NCBI GenBank assembly: GCA_948759685.1
Contig: CAQBGY010000024.1
Span: 1-22,096 of the forward strand
DNA: 22,096 nt
Direction: 5' to 3'
Origin: an uncultured Eubacterium sp.
Lineage (GTDB): Bacteria; Bacillota_A; Clostridia; Lachnospirales; Lachnospiraceae
Below are positions 1-6,580 of the stretch, piece after piece. How positions within the stretch are numbered: position 1 is the first letter of the stretch; the number at the start of each line of letters is the position of its first letter. The notes beneath the pieces are model-generated. The model searched no databases and was not told the DNA's origin. It worked only from the letters and a program-made list of their open reading frames with translations. Position numbers and translations under genes: made by a program.

Positions 1-91
1 CCTTTAGATGAATGGTTTTCCAAAGGGCTGCGAAATCCTCTTTCTGCATGGTGACATCCTGCCCGGCTTCTTCTTTCCTCTTATTTTCCAT
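1..91 (-). CDS. Start of an unidentified protein (cut by the window edge)
   Basis: An open frame begins with ATG at 89-91 and runs off the left edge after 30 codons. The visible residues begin MENKRKEEAGQDV and continue with a hydrophilic stretch ending KTIHLK. The start overlaps the last codons of the preceding helix-turn-helix gene by 11 bases in another frame, as expected for a translationally coupled operon. I do not recognise the family from 30 residues. In related elements the gene here is often part of the replication or mobilization module, but that is context only. Confidence 0.5.
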   Translation of the reverse strand, partial: MENKRKEEAGQDVTMQKEDFAALWKTIHLK

Positions 92-434
92 AGTTACGGA
101 TTTTCCGGTTTGCGCTCTTGGCGATGGCGAGTGCCGCCTCGTCCTTGTCGTTCACCCTTTTTGCAAGGTTTTCCGCCCACGTGAGAAGCTCTTTCCGTGA
201 GAAAAGCAATTTGTTCCCGTATTTGCGGAACGGCACTTCCTTTTTTGCGGTCAGCTTGTAGAGCCGTGCCTTTGAAATCAGAAAACCGTGTCGTTCCAGC
301 ACCTCTACCGCCACATCGGGCGTGAGGTTGTCGGGTTCGTTCCTCGGCTGGGTGAATCCTGCCAATGACTGGGAAACGGTTTCGCTCACGATAGCCCGGA
401 GTTCTTCGGGCGTTGTCAGAATAATGTTCGTCAT
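81..434 (-). CDS. Excisionase-type helix-turn-helix protein
   Basis: A 117-residue protein. Residues about 40-95 form a winged helix-turn-helix of the excisionase/MerR-like kind (HTH_17 type): a run containing SKARLYKLTAKKEVPFRKYG is followed by NKLLFSRKELLTW, the hallmark helix - wing - helix pattern. The N-terminal 40 residues look like the short helical region seen in DUF3853-like Bacteroidales proteins. The ATG at 432-434 has a purine-rich GGAAG sequence a few bases upstream. Such genes near an integrase usually encode a recombination directionality factor or a repressor of the element. It probably binds the element's att region or its own promoter. Family assignment is firm at the fold level; the exact role is inferred. 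Confidence 0.8.
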   Translation of the reverse strand: MTNIILTTPEELRAIVSETVSQSLAGFTQPRNEPDNLTPDVAVEVLERHGFLISKARLYKLTAKKEVPFRKYGNKLLFSRKELLTWAENLAKRVNDKDEAALAIAKSANRKIRNYGK

Positions 435-533
435 ATTTTCTTCCTTTTTTAGTTATTACTTGGCTACCGTCATAGCCGTTGCAACCGGTTGATGCCGCAA
501 AGGAAGAATAAAAGAAACCGATTATTCAATTAC

Positions 534-675
534 TAATCACTTGACACAGACCGGACAACTTGGGACAATGCAGGACATCCGGCAAGATTGGAGCGGGATA
601 AAAAAAGGGACAAACGATGTATTGGTGATTTTGTCCTTCCAACACACCGTTTGTCCTATGTATGTTAAGTGATTA
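534..675. repeat. Phased GGACA repeats between 9-bp inverted repeats (intergenic, inserted element)
   Basis: The 252-base gap between the two helix-turn-helix genes is structured. GGACA occurs at 553, 563 and 573, exactly 10 bp apart, again at 608, and in inverted orientation (TGTCC) at 632 and 652, which are 20 bp apart. The block is bounded by the inverted repeat TAATCACTT (534-542) and AAGTGATTA (667-675). The inverted unit at 649-658 contains CGTTTGTCCT, also present in the ICE repeats at 5139 and 6954. Helical phasing suggests a protein-binding array: operator, directionality-factor site, oriT or origin iterons. Function is not known. Confidence 0.7.
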
Positions 676-686
676 TGCGAATGCCG

Positions 687-1091
687 CTATTTCACATCCT
701 TTAACCTTTCAAGTTGGGAAACGACTTCTTTTATTACGAAATATTTGTTTCCCGACAGCCCTATGTCCGAACGGGATATGAAACCGAGTTCCTCCCACCG
801 GGCTACGGTCTGCCTGCTCACGCCCGCCATTTTCGCCAATGTCTTTTGGTCTATCAGTTCCCTGCCCTCGAATACGGGGTACTTGTATTTACGGGTGGCA
901 TGGCTGAACCTTATTTTCTCTATCGCCCTGTCCACGTCTTTAACAGTAGGGGGAATATATGATTTCACTTGCAGTACGGCTTCTTCTATTTCGTAGCCTG
1001 CGTATTCGGGATTCTGCGCCAGTTCCCCGTAAATGGCAGTGAAACATTCAAGGTGTCTAATCTTCACCGTCTTGGTTTTCTTGTTCGGCAT
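687..1091 (-). CDS. Helix-turn-helix DNA-binding protein next to integrase
   Basis: A 134-residue protein ending 3 bases before the integrase stop, so it lies directly downstream of int on the minus strand and is probably co-transcribed. Residues about 80-130 carry a MerR/excisionase-type helix-turn-helix: the segment IDQKTLAKMAGVSRQTVARW is a classic helix-turn-recognition helix, followed by EELGFISRSDIGLSGNKYF, a wing-like strand. The N-terminal 70 residues are charged and helical without a recognised motif. The likely role is excisionase or regulator of the inserted element, paired with the second helix-turn-helix gene at 81-434. The fold call is good; the function is inferred from position. 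Confidence 0.8.
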   Translation of the reverse strand: MPNKKTKTVKIRHLECFTAIYGELAQNPEYAGYEIEEAVLQVKSYIPPTVKDVDRAIEKIRFSHATRKYKYPVFEGRELIDQKTLAKMAGVSRQTVARWEELGFISRSDIGLSGNKYFVIKEVVSQLERLKDVK

Positions 1092-1094
1092 GGC

Positions 1095-2324
1095 TCAATC
1101 GAATTTGGTTAATAACTGCGCATTCCTTATCCGCTCCTCCTGCTCGAAACTGGCGAGGTAGTTCTCCGTGATGGCAAGGCTTGAATGCCCCAAACTCTCG
1201 GATATGTAAGCGATGTTCGTTCCGCTGCGTTTTAAGACAGTCGCATAGGAATGCCGGGCGGAATAGGTCGTGAAACGGGGGACACCGACAGCTTGGGCTA
1301 TTTTAGCCAAAGCGATGTTGCAACGGTGCGTTACCCGTCTGACAATATTGGAAATGACAAATTCGTCCTCCGTTTCTCTGGCGTACTTGAACAGGAAAGT
1401 ATCGGGTTTCCCATCGTCAGGGTTTCCCCACCGTTTTATAATATCCCGCATTTCGGGAGTGAGTACCGCCCTTATTTCCCGTATATGGTTGGACGTGTGC
1501 GATGTCTTGGAGCGTACAAAGCAGATTTCACCGTCCACGATGTTCCCATACCGCAAGAAAAGCATATCCCTGAAATTGATACCGTTGCACAGGTAGGAGA
1601 AAAACCAAAAATCCCGGTACTTCTCAACGGTCTTGCTGCCCTTGTATGTCACGACTTTTTTTATCTGTTCCATCGTCAAGGCTAACTTTCGGCTGTTGCC
1701 GCTCGGAATCTCGTACTTCCCCCTGCCGAACGGGTATTGGGCTTCTTTTAAAATCCCGTTGCGTCTTGCGTCATTCACCACGCATTTAAGGGCTTTCATA
1801 TAGAAATTTATGGTGGTGACGGTCTTGCCCTCGTTCCGCAGGAACTTGTCAAGGCGTGACAGCCAGTCCGCAGAAACCGCAGAGAACGGCACGCTGCCGC
1901 CTGCGAACCGTTCTATGCTTTTCAACGTGCTGCGGTAGTTATAATAGGAATTTACCTGCCCGTTGAGTTTGAATGCGTCTATTTTCCCCTGTATGGCTGT
2001 GTTAAGGGTTGTACCCGTACACCTGCCCAACCTCATGCTGAGCGCATCGAAACAGAAGTCCCCACGTTCCGCAAGGGCTTCCACTTGGCTTTTTATGATG
2101 GAGAAACTGTTTTCCACGCTTGCCCGTATCTCAATCAGTCTGCGGCTCTTGCTTTCGGCAAGGATTTCCCAGTCCTCTTTGGACAATTCCTTTCCGGTGG
2201 AATAATATTTCTGCTTGCGGTTGTGTATCACTTGTATCTTGACAGGGAACAGACCGCTTTTCTTCGCCCTACGTGCATCCAGTACCGATAGTACGGATAT
2301 TCCATCTTTTGAATACTTGAACAT
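1095..2324 (-). CDS. int: Tyrosine recombinase (integrase) of the inserted element
   Basis: A 409-residue site-specific recombinase of the Bacteroidetes type: an N-terminal arm-binding region (about 1-95), a SAM-like core-binding domain (about 105-200) and a C-terminal catalytic domain (about 215-400). Visible catalytic elements are Lys273 in RSKTSH, Arg357 in SARHSYA, His380 in LGHSS and the nucleophile Tyr389 in ITENYL. The place of the first catalytic arginine reads GINFRDM, with Asn250 there, as in many Bacteroidetes integrases; IntDOT also lacks this arginine. Tyr354 stands at the first position of the usual HxxR box. The ATG at 2322-2324 is preceded by a good Bacteroides promoter. The gene reads away from the nearby traG junction, as expected for an integrase beside its own attachment site. 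It should cut and rejoin DNA at that junction. Confidence 0.95.
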   Translation of the reverse strand: MFKYSKDGISVLSVLDARRAKKSGLFPVKIQVIHNRKQKYYSTGKELSKEDWEILAESKSRRLIEIRASVENSFSIIKSQVEALAERGDFCFDALSMRLGRCTGTTLNTAIQGKIDAFKLNGQVNSYYNYRSTLKSIERFAGGSVPFSAVSADWLSRLDKFLRNEGKTVTTINFYMKALKCVVNDARRNGILKEAQYPFGRGKYEIPSGNSRKLALTMEQIKKVVTYKGSKTVEKYRDFWFFSYLCNGINFRDMLFLRYGNIVDGEICFVRSKTSHTSNHIREIRAVLTPEMRDIIKRWGNPDDGKPDTFLFKYARETEDEFVISNIVRRVTHRCNIALAKIAQAVGVPRFTTYSARHSYATVLKRSGTNIAYISESLGHSSLAITENYLASFEQEERIRNAQLLTKFD

Positions 2325-2375
2325 AGGCTGCCTTGTTTATTGTTATACGTCTATTTTGTACATACGATTTGCATA

Positions 2376-2407
2376 CAAAAATAGAGATTATCGGAAAAAA
2401 CAGCAAA
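2376..2407 (-). promoter_or_regulatory. Promoter of the integrase gene
   Basis: Read on the minus strand, TTTG (2404-2407) is followed after 20 bases by TATTTTTG (2376-2383), matching the Bacteroides sigma factor consensus TTTG-N19-21-TAnnTTTG. It points at the integrase ATG about 52 bases downstream. A perfect 10-bp inverted repeat (2382-2391 and 2431-2440) has one arm overlapping the -7 end of this promoter and the other upstream of the -33 box, suggesting control by the integrase or a helix-turn-helix protein. Confidence 0.7.
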
Positions 2408-2440
2408 TCAAAAGCCAAATCATTTTCCTAATAATCTCTA
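2382..2440. repeat. 10-bp inverted repeat around the int promoter
   Basis: TAGAGATTAT at 2382-2391 is the exact reverse complement of ATAATCTCTA at 2431-2440, with 39 bases between. The arms bracket the -33 box of the int promoter. They could be operator half-sites or arm-type recombinase/excisionase sites of the attachment region. Confidence 0.55.
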
Positions 2441-2464
2441 AATATCAGTTATTTATATACAAAC

Positions 2465-3820
2465 TCAAACAATATAAAAATGGTAAAAATATAGGGTATT
2501 ATTACGGTTGGTAATGATACCTTTTTTCATGGGCAGGTCTGAAATGTCGATGTGCAACGGCTTTCCCGTGACCCTATCCACCATCTTGATACCAAAGGGA
2601 GAAAGCGAACTTTTGTAGTTCGTTTCTTCGGTGAACAGGCAAAGAGCCTGTTCAATAAAGGTGTAGAAACTTTCTTCCGCCGGGAAGTCCGCCTGATTAC
2701 CGGGTATTCCCGCCCAAAACAAGGTCGGCGTGTCGGTGGTGTTGTGCCGTGGCTTGCACTCCATAAGTGCGAGCTGTGACCCCACATCATTTTTAATGTG
2801 CTTTAATTCGTCCCGGTCGTCACTCCACGCCATGATATTGCAATGGCATCGCACGGAGATAAGCCCCTGTGAATGGGCTTCATTCAAATATTCCTCAATC
2901 CAAGACTTGTTTATCTGATTGGCACGGCTGTATTTGGAAAGGGAGTGCATATTGCGAGCCATCTTTTCAAACTGTTTCAGGTTCTCCGTATGGTCGTCAA
3001 TGAAGATGTACTGGTTATAGATATGGTTACAGGAGAGCAGCACGCCCACCGGAGAAGCAAAAGATAACCTGCAATCGCTCCGGTCGGTGGATAGCTTTTC
3101 ATAGCGGGTATCTGTTCCCACCTTACCCGGCATATCTTCCGCATCCGAAAGGGTATGCAGACAAAGGATATGGTCGCCAATCTTCATTTCGTCAGCACCC
3201 AGTGAAATATCTTTCAGTGTGGTGGTATCGGTCTGTGAGAGAGAAAAGTATTTCTCCACAATACCCGCCGTTTCCCTTGTTCCGGTGATTTCGTCCGAGT
3301 TCAGGCGGGTAAGGGTAATGAAACCGCTATCGTTCATAATGCTTTCAAACTGCCCCACCGCTTCGAGGAACTTTGTAACCGTTTCCTTGTCCTTAATCTC
3401 TTTGGGGACAAGGAAGCCCCGGCAAAGGGTAGAAAAATTACTCTGCATCCGGCTGCGTTCCTTTGTTGTTTTCGTCAGGAACAAATAGCAGGTATGGTTT
3501 AAGAACGGACGTTCATTGAAATGCCGTTCAAAGGAACGGGAAAGGAAACTTAAATCATCCTTTTGGATGTCAGGCGCATAGTTCTCTTTGATGAACCAGT
3601 CCTGTTTGTGTACGATGCTGTAATCGGGCAGCACCTTGACTGCCTTGTTCCAAGCGGAATGTATCGCTTCGTATTCGGCTGCCGTGACGGTGAACAGTTC
3701 GGGCAGTTCCACCCGGAACGCCACCGTTATGTCGGCATCTTTGGAAACGATGCAGCCGTTTTCCACCGTGAACAGTGGAAACTTGTTTTCCAGCGTAGTA
3801 GCTTTTAATATATTTCTCAT
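2465..3820 (-). pseudogene. traG: traG, truncated VirB4-like conjugation ATPase (disrupted before Walker A)
   Basis: The 451-codon frame begins like an intact CTnDOT-type TraG (MRNILKATTLENKFPLFTVE) and keeps the N-terminal VirB4-like domain through SPFGIKMVDRVTGKPLHIDI to MKKGIITNRN, residue 440. In intact relatives the next residues lead straight into the ATP-binding P-loop. Here they are replaced by 11 unrelated residues and a stop, from the inserted element. About half of the roughly 830-residue protein, with all nucleotide-binding motifs, is therefore missing. TraG normally powers assembly or substrate handling of the mating apparatus at the inner membrane. The start overlaps the traF stop by 4 bases (ATGA), so translation coupling is intact. 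The rest of traG should lie beyond the left edge, past the far end of the insert. Confidence 0.9.
2495..2521. other. Putative attachment-site junction (imperfect palindrome) between element and traG
   Basis: GGTATTATTACG (2495-2506) and GGTAATGATACC (2510-2521) are inverted arms with 10 of 12 positions matching, separated by GTT. This is the architecture of a tyrosine recombinase core site: two inverted binding arms around a short crossover region. It lies where recognisable traG sequence ends (about 2498-2501) and faces the integrase gene. The right arm is wholly traG sequence, so the arm would be present in the empty site. The exact strand-exchange positions cannot be told without the other end. 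Confidence 0.55.
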
Positions 3821-4149
3821 TTCGATGCTTGTTTCTGATTTTTAGTGAATAATCGGGATATGGCTTTTCGGTTGATGATATGGAAAGGGTGGCTTTTGCG
3901 GGCAGACAATTTCATTAACCCGTGTGTCCCGTACTTTTCGTTTAACCGGAATGTGAGCCATACAAGCAGCGTTGCCGAAGTAACGCCGAAGATGATGCAC
4001 ACCCATTGGTTAATGCCTACCATGTACATGATGATGAAAAGCACGAACAGGGCTAACAGCCCGCCCGCAAAAATGAAAAGATACTGACTTTTCAACCCTT
4101 TAAATTCAACTGTATTGCCTATCCCCCTGTTAATCGGATAGTCTGCCAT
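3817..4149 (-). CDS. traF: TraF, small inner-membrane conjugation protein (DUF4133 type)
   Basis: A 110-residue protein beginning MADYPINRGIGNTVEFKGLK, the typical opening of the DUF4133/TraF family. The frame is open further upstream, but that would run into traE, so the ATG at 4147-4149, 11 bases after the traE stop, is chosen. Two hydrophobic segments lie at about residues 24-45 and 49-68, followed by a basic tail. It resembles VirB3 in size, topology and position before the VirB4-like traG, and probably works with TraG at the inner membrane. The 4-base overlap with traG shows coupling. Confidence 0.88.
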   Translation of the reverse strand: MADYPINRGIGNTVEFKGLKSQYLFIFAGGLLALFVLFIIMYMVGINQWVCIIFGVTSATLLVWLTFRLNEKYGTHGLMKLSARKSHPFHIINRKAISRLFTKNQKQASK

Positions 4150-4160
4150 AGTCTGTTTTT

Positions 4161-4457
4161 TTAGAGGAAGAATGAACGTAGGATAGTGGCTGCCACAATC
4201 AGGAAGATACACGCACCGAACCATGAAGCGGCAACTTTTGAAACATCGGGGTCGCCCGAAGAAAACTTGCCATAGACTTTCACGCCCCCGATAAGCCCAA
4301 CCACCGCACCGATGGCGTATATTAACTTTGTTGCCGGGTCGAAATAGGACGTTACCATGTTAGTAGCTTCTGTAATACCCGCCATGCCGTTACCCTGTGC
4401 AAAAGCGGAGGATGCAGCCAAAAGCACGGCTGCCGAAAAGAGAACTTTCTTTTTCAT
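4161..4457 (-). CDS. traE: TraE, small membrane protein of the mating apparatus (DUF4134 type)
   Basis: A 98-residue protein with a clear N-terminal signal sequence (MKKKVLFSAAVLLAASSAFA, cleavage likely after AFA). Two transmembrane helices follow, at about 43-60 and 77-96, separated by a short charged loop (KFSSGDPDVSK). This is the DUF4134/TraE pattern and resembles VirB2-like pilin subunits in length and topology. It probably forms part of the conjugative channel or pilus. The gene is separated from the upstream traD-like gene by 165 bases carrying two hairpins and the candidate small-RNA target, unusual in an otherwise compact operon. Confidence 0.88.
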   Translation of the reverse strand: MKKKVLFSAAVLLAASSAFAQGNGMAGITEATNMVTSYFDPATKLIYAIGAVVGLIGGVKVYGKFSSGDPDVSKVAASWFGACIFLIVAATILRSFFL

Positions 4458-4622
4458 TATAAATACATTGATTTTTAAATTGCCGGACGGTTGGATAATC
4501 CGCCCGGCGGAGTGATTAATAATTGAATTTTTGTGGTTACGGGGAGTGTTCCCCAGTATTCAGAAAGGTTTATCTTAACCGTACTCTCTTTGTTTCATCA
4601 TCTTATTATTTAAAGTTTACCA
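4458..4622 (-). promoter_or_regulatory. traD-traE leader: two hairpins flanking a candidate small-RNA target
   Basis: Transcribed leftward in the tra mRNA, this gap holds a hairpin GGGGA-ACAC-TCCCC (4541-4554). Next comes a 25-base tract at 4514-4538 whose complement recurs after topB (18069-18094). A second hairpin (4483-4507, 7 of 8 paired) overlaps the palindrome CCGCCCGGCGG at 4500-4510. The traE ATG follows at 4457. No convincing TAnnTTTG promoter is seen. The layout suggests RNA-level control of traE and downstream genes: pairing at 4514-4538 would fall between two structures that could act as terminator, anti-terminator or ribosome-site control. Confidence 0.55.
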
Positions 4623-5336
4623 TTAAAGAAAATCGTTCATGTCAAAGGCTGCCACTTCATCATTTCCGGCAGCCGGGACGGTGACGGGTACGGGTATCTC
4701 ATGCTTTTGTAAAAGTTCCGCCACCCGTAACCTGCCCCCGTTAATCTGTTCCACCAGCGAATGAAACAGGTTTGTTTCCGTCCGGCAGATGGTTTGTACC
4801 GCTTGCCGTTCTTCCATTTCGGACGCTTGCTTAACCTGAATGACCTGTACCATTTGTCCCAGTTCCCCCAGCGTGACACCCTGTGCCATTTCCGGCTCAC
4901 CGCCGCCCATGTAGCAGGCGATTTCTTCCGCTTCGATTTCATCCGGCGAAACGTCCGGTTCTTCCGAATCTTCCGTTTCAAATTCCATTTCAAATTCGGT
5001 TTCAATCGCTTGCGGGGTATCGGTGTTTTTTTCATCTGCCAGTTCGTTATCAAGCGTTTTCGTTACCGTTTCATCACTTTGCGGGACAAATATAGAAGCA
5101 TTATCAACCCCTTTTGAAAGGTGTCCTAAGATGTCCCCGTTTGTCCTCATTTGTCCCATCCGGTAACGGCTTGCGCCTACAAGAGAATCCCCGTTTCCGG
5201 CTTTCACGGTCGGTTTGCTTCCCGGCTGTTCCGGCTCTCTTTTTCCGCTTGTAAACCATGTTCCCAAGCTGTCCCGGTATCGCCATAAGAGGATGGCGTA
5301 ATACAGGAGCGTTCCGATAATAAACCATTTTAGCAT
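4623..5336 (-). CDS. TraC/TraD-like membrane-anchored conjugation protein
   Basis: About 237 residues starting MLKWFIIGTLLYYAILLWRY, one N-terminal transmembrane helix. A linker, a long acidic middle (many E and D, about residues 85-145) and a helical C-terminal part rich in Q and E follow. The ATG at 5334-5336 is preferred: it is one base after the traB stop, while the frame upstream (TTG at 5354) runs into traB. Position after traA-traB and before traE matches the TraC/TraD slot of CTnDOT. I cannot tell which name applies. It is probably a structural or regulatory part at the inner membrane. The region encoding about residues 60-85 carries a GGACA/TGTCC repeat also found upstream of the tra operon. 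Confidence 0.7.
   Translation of the reverse strand: MLKWFIIGTLLYYAILLWRYRDSLGTWFTSGKREPEQPGSKPTVKAGNGDSLVGASRYRMGQMRTNGDILGHLSKGVDNASIFVPQSDETVTKTLDNELADEKNTDTPQAIETEFEMEFETEDSEEPDVSPDEIEAEEIACYMGGGEPEMAQGVTLGELGQMVQVIQVKQASEMEERQAVQTICRTETNLFHSLVEQINGGRLRVAELLQKHEIPVPVTVPAAGNDEVAAFDMNDFL
5081..5156. repeat. Phased TGTCC array inside the traD-like gene (copy of 6896-6971)
   Basis: TGTCC occurs at 5122, 5132, 5142 and 5152, exactly one helical turn apart, preceded by an inverted GGACA at 5084. The whole layout, including the 38-base offset and the last 22 bases, recurs at 6896-6971. Here the repeat is read as protein (about GQMRTNGDILGHLSKG), while in the other copy the same frame is stopped. 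Preservation of the 10-bp phase in both argues for a DNA- or RNA-level role. Confidence 0.75.
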
Positions 5337-5337
5337 A

Positions 5338-5808
5338 TCAGAACGGCTTTTCAAATTTGCTTTCGTACAGTTCGTTTATCTCGTCCTGAAACTGGTCGAA
5401 ATGCCGGAGCAGGATATTTTCTACATAGCTGCTGACGGTCGCCTTGCGTCCGCCGATAACGGTTACTATCTTCATCAGCTTTTCGTGGGTGGTACGGCTG
5501 ACATATAACGGTTGGCGGTCGGTCAAGTCCACCCGCATGAAGTAGGTTTCCCGGTAATCGCCCGAAGCGTTCTTTTTCCGGCGGGCAGGTTCTTTCCCCG
5601 CCTTTTCTTCCTTTACGTTTTCTGTTTCCCGTTTCGGTTCTTGTTCAGGTACGTTTGCCGGGATGTCGGGTGTTTCCGCTTTAGTTTTCACTTCCGTTGA
5701 TATTGCCACCATTGGCGTTTCCTGTTTCTTCACGGGCAAGCCCTGTGAAATAATCTCTTTCATAAAATCCTCGTCAATTTGCGGTTTCCCGCCGCTTTGC
5801 TTTGCCAT
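5338..5808 (-). CDS. traB: TraB-like protein (DUF3408 type)
   Basis: A 156-residue protein. The first 90 residues are low-complexity and charged (many K, E, P); the C-terminal 65 residues form the compact DUF3408 domain, with YVSRTTHEKLMKIVTVIGG then ATVSSYVENILLRHF and the ending EINELYESKFEKPF. The fold of this domain resembles a ribbon-helix-helix DNA-binding unit. It sits 4 bases after the ParA-like traA, like a ParB or accessory partner. It is likely to cooperate with TraA in positioning ICE DNA or the mating apparatus, but that is inferred from the pairing. It ends one base before the next gene's ATG. Confidence 0.82.
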   Translation of the reverse strand: MAKQSGGKPQIDEDFMKEIISQGLPVKKQETPMVAISTEVKTKAETPDIPANVPEQEPKRETENVKEEKAGKEPARRKKNASGDYRETYFMRVDLTDRQPLYVSRTTHEKLMKIVTVIGGRKATVSSYVENILLRHFDQFQDEINELYESKFEKPF

Positions 5809-5812
5809 ATCG

Positions 5813-6580
5813 TTACAGTTTTATAAGGTATGCGATTTCGGTTATCAGTTCTTCCATGTTGCTGCCCTTTACCAGCCGTTTGTCCGCCGGGAACAGCGTA
5901 GAACGGAACACGGTTTTACGCTGTGCGTCCAGTTCCTTTTTGAATCGTTTCGTGTCGGGGATAAATACTTTCATCAGGGGCAGTTCCAGTTCCCCGATGG
6001 TCTGTTCATACAGGGTGTACAGGTCTGTTTTTTCCCGTCCATCTACCATGTTCCAAAACAAGTGCAGCCCTTTCAGTCGGCACGCTTTATTCTTTACCAG
6101 CAGTTTATGGATAGCCACTGCAAACGAAAGGCTGCTTTCCAATACCACCCGGTCGGCAGCTATGGGGGTGAAAATATAATCCACCCCTGAAAGGGAGTTG
6201 ATAACGCCCTCACTGTTCACTGTTCCGGGCAGGTCGAAAAAGACCACATCATAGTCCATCCCGGCAGACGCAAGAAATTCATTCGCCGTTTTTATCGCTT
6301 CGTCCGGTGAACTACAAAGCACCGGGTACGCTTTTTTTCCCAATGCTTTAAACTGGTGAAAGGCAAGCTGTTTGTAATACTCATCGCTGTTTACCTGTTC
6401 GGCATCCCGTTTGCGCATGGCGGAAATGGAATGTTGCGGGTAATCGCAATCTACGACTGCCACGTTATACCCTTTGAGGTAATACAGGTAACTCGCTACC
6501 AAGACGGTGAACGTTGTTTTGCCGACCCCGCCCTTTTGGGTAGAGAAAGCCACATACAAGGTTTCTTTCTTCATTGTCAT
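5813..6580 (-). CDS. traA: TraA, ParA/MinD-like ATPase
   Basis: A 255-residue P-loop ATPase. The deviant Walker A motif KGGVGKTT lies at residues 16-23, the switch region VVDCDYPQHS near 42-51, and the Walker B-like FFDLPG near 115-120. These are diagnostic of the ParA/MinD (SIMIBI) class. As the first securely identified gene of the tra operon it corresponds to TraA of CTnDOT. Proteins of this class bind DNA or membranes dynamically and position cargo, here probably the ICE or the mating complex. An internal ATG two codons in (MKKETLYV) is an equally possible start. The gene overlaps a doubtful upstream ORF by 4 bases. Confidence 0.92.
   Translation of the reverse strand: MTMKKETLYVAFSTQKGGVGKTTFTVLVASYLYYLKGYNVAVVDCDYPQHSISAMRKRDAEQVNSDEYYKQLAFHQFKALGKKAYPVLCSSPDEAIKTANEFLASAGMDYDVVFFDLPGTVNSEGVINSLSGVDYIFTPIAADRVVLESSLSFAVAIHKLLVKNKACRLKGLHLFWNMVDGREKTDLYTLYEQTIGELELPLMKVFIPDTKRFKKELDAQRKTVFRSTLFPADKRLVKGSNMEELITEIAYLIKL

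Larger units (their letters stand above)
1..2509. mobile_element. End of an integrative element inserted in traG (right end; left end outside window)
   Basis: This stretch holds a tyrosine recombinase gene next to the junction, then two helix-turn-helix genes and the start of another gene, all on the minus strand: a usual order for the int-proximal end of Bacteroidales mobilizable or integrative elements. On its right it abuts traG coding sequence that stops abruptly before the Walker A region. The traG reading frame remains recognisable to about position 2500; the following codons look unrelated. The exact junction is uncertain by some ten bases and probably lies in the imperfect palindrome at 2495-2521. 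Whether the element is mobilizable or fully conjugative cannot be seen, since the rest lies to the left of base 1. Confidence 0.75.

Noticed and set aside
534..675. CRISPR array or simple tandem repeat
   Set aside because: Units are only 5 conserved bases with a 10-bp period; there are no long repeats or spacers and no cas genes.
1251..1685. Plus-strand open frames opposite int, traG, topB and others
   Set aside because: They are shadows of well-supported genes on the other strand or frame, with no family motifs or ribosome sites.
2465..3820. traG ended by a point mutation or frameshift
   Set aside because: Downstream sequence does not continue traG in any frame; the break coincides with an integrase-bearing element and a palindromic core.
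4150..4224. Longer traF start
   Set aside because: It runs into traE; MADYPINRG at 4149 is the family's normal N-terminus.
5337..5354. TTG start for the traD-like gene
   Set aside because: It overlaps the traB end; the ATG at 5336, one base after the traB stop, begins directly with the membrane helix.
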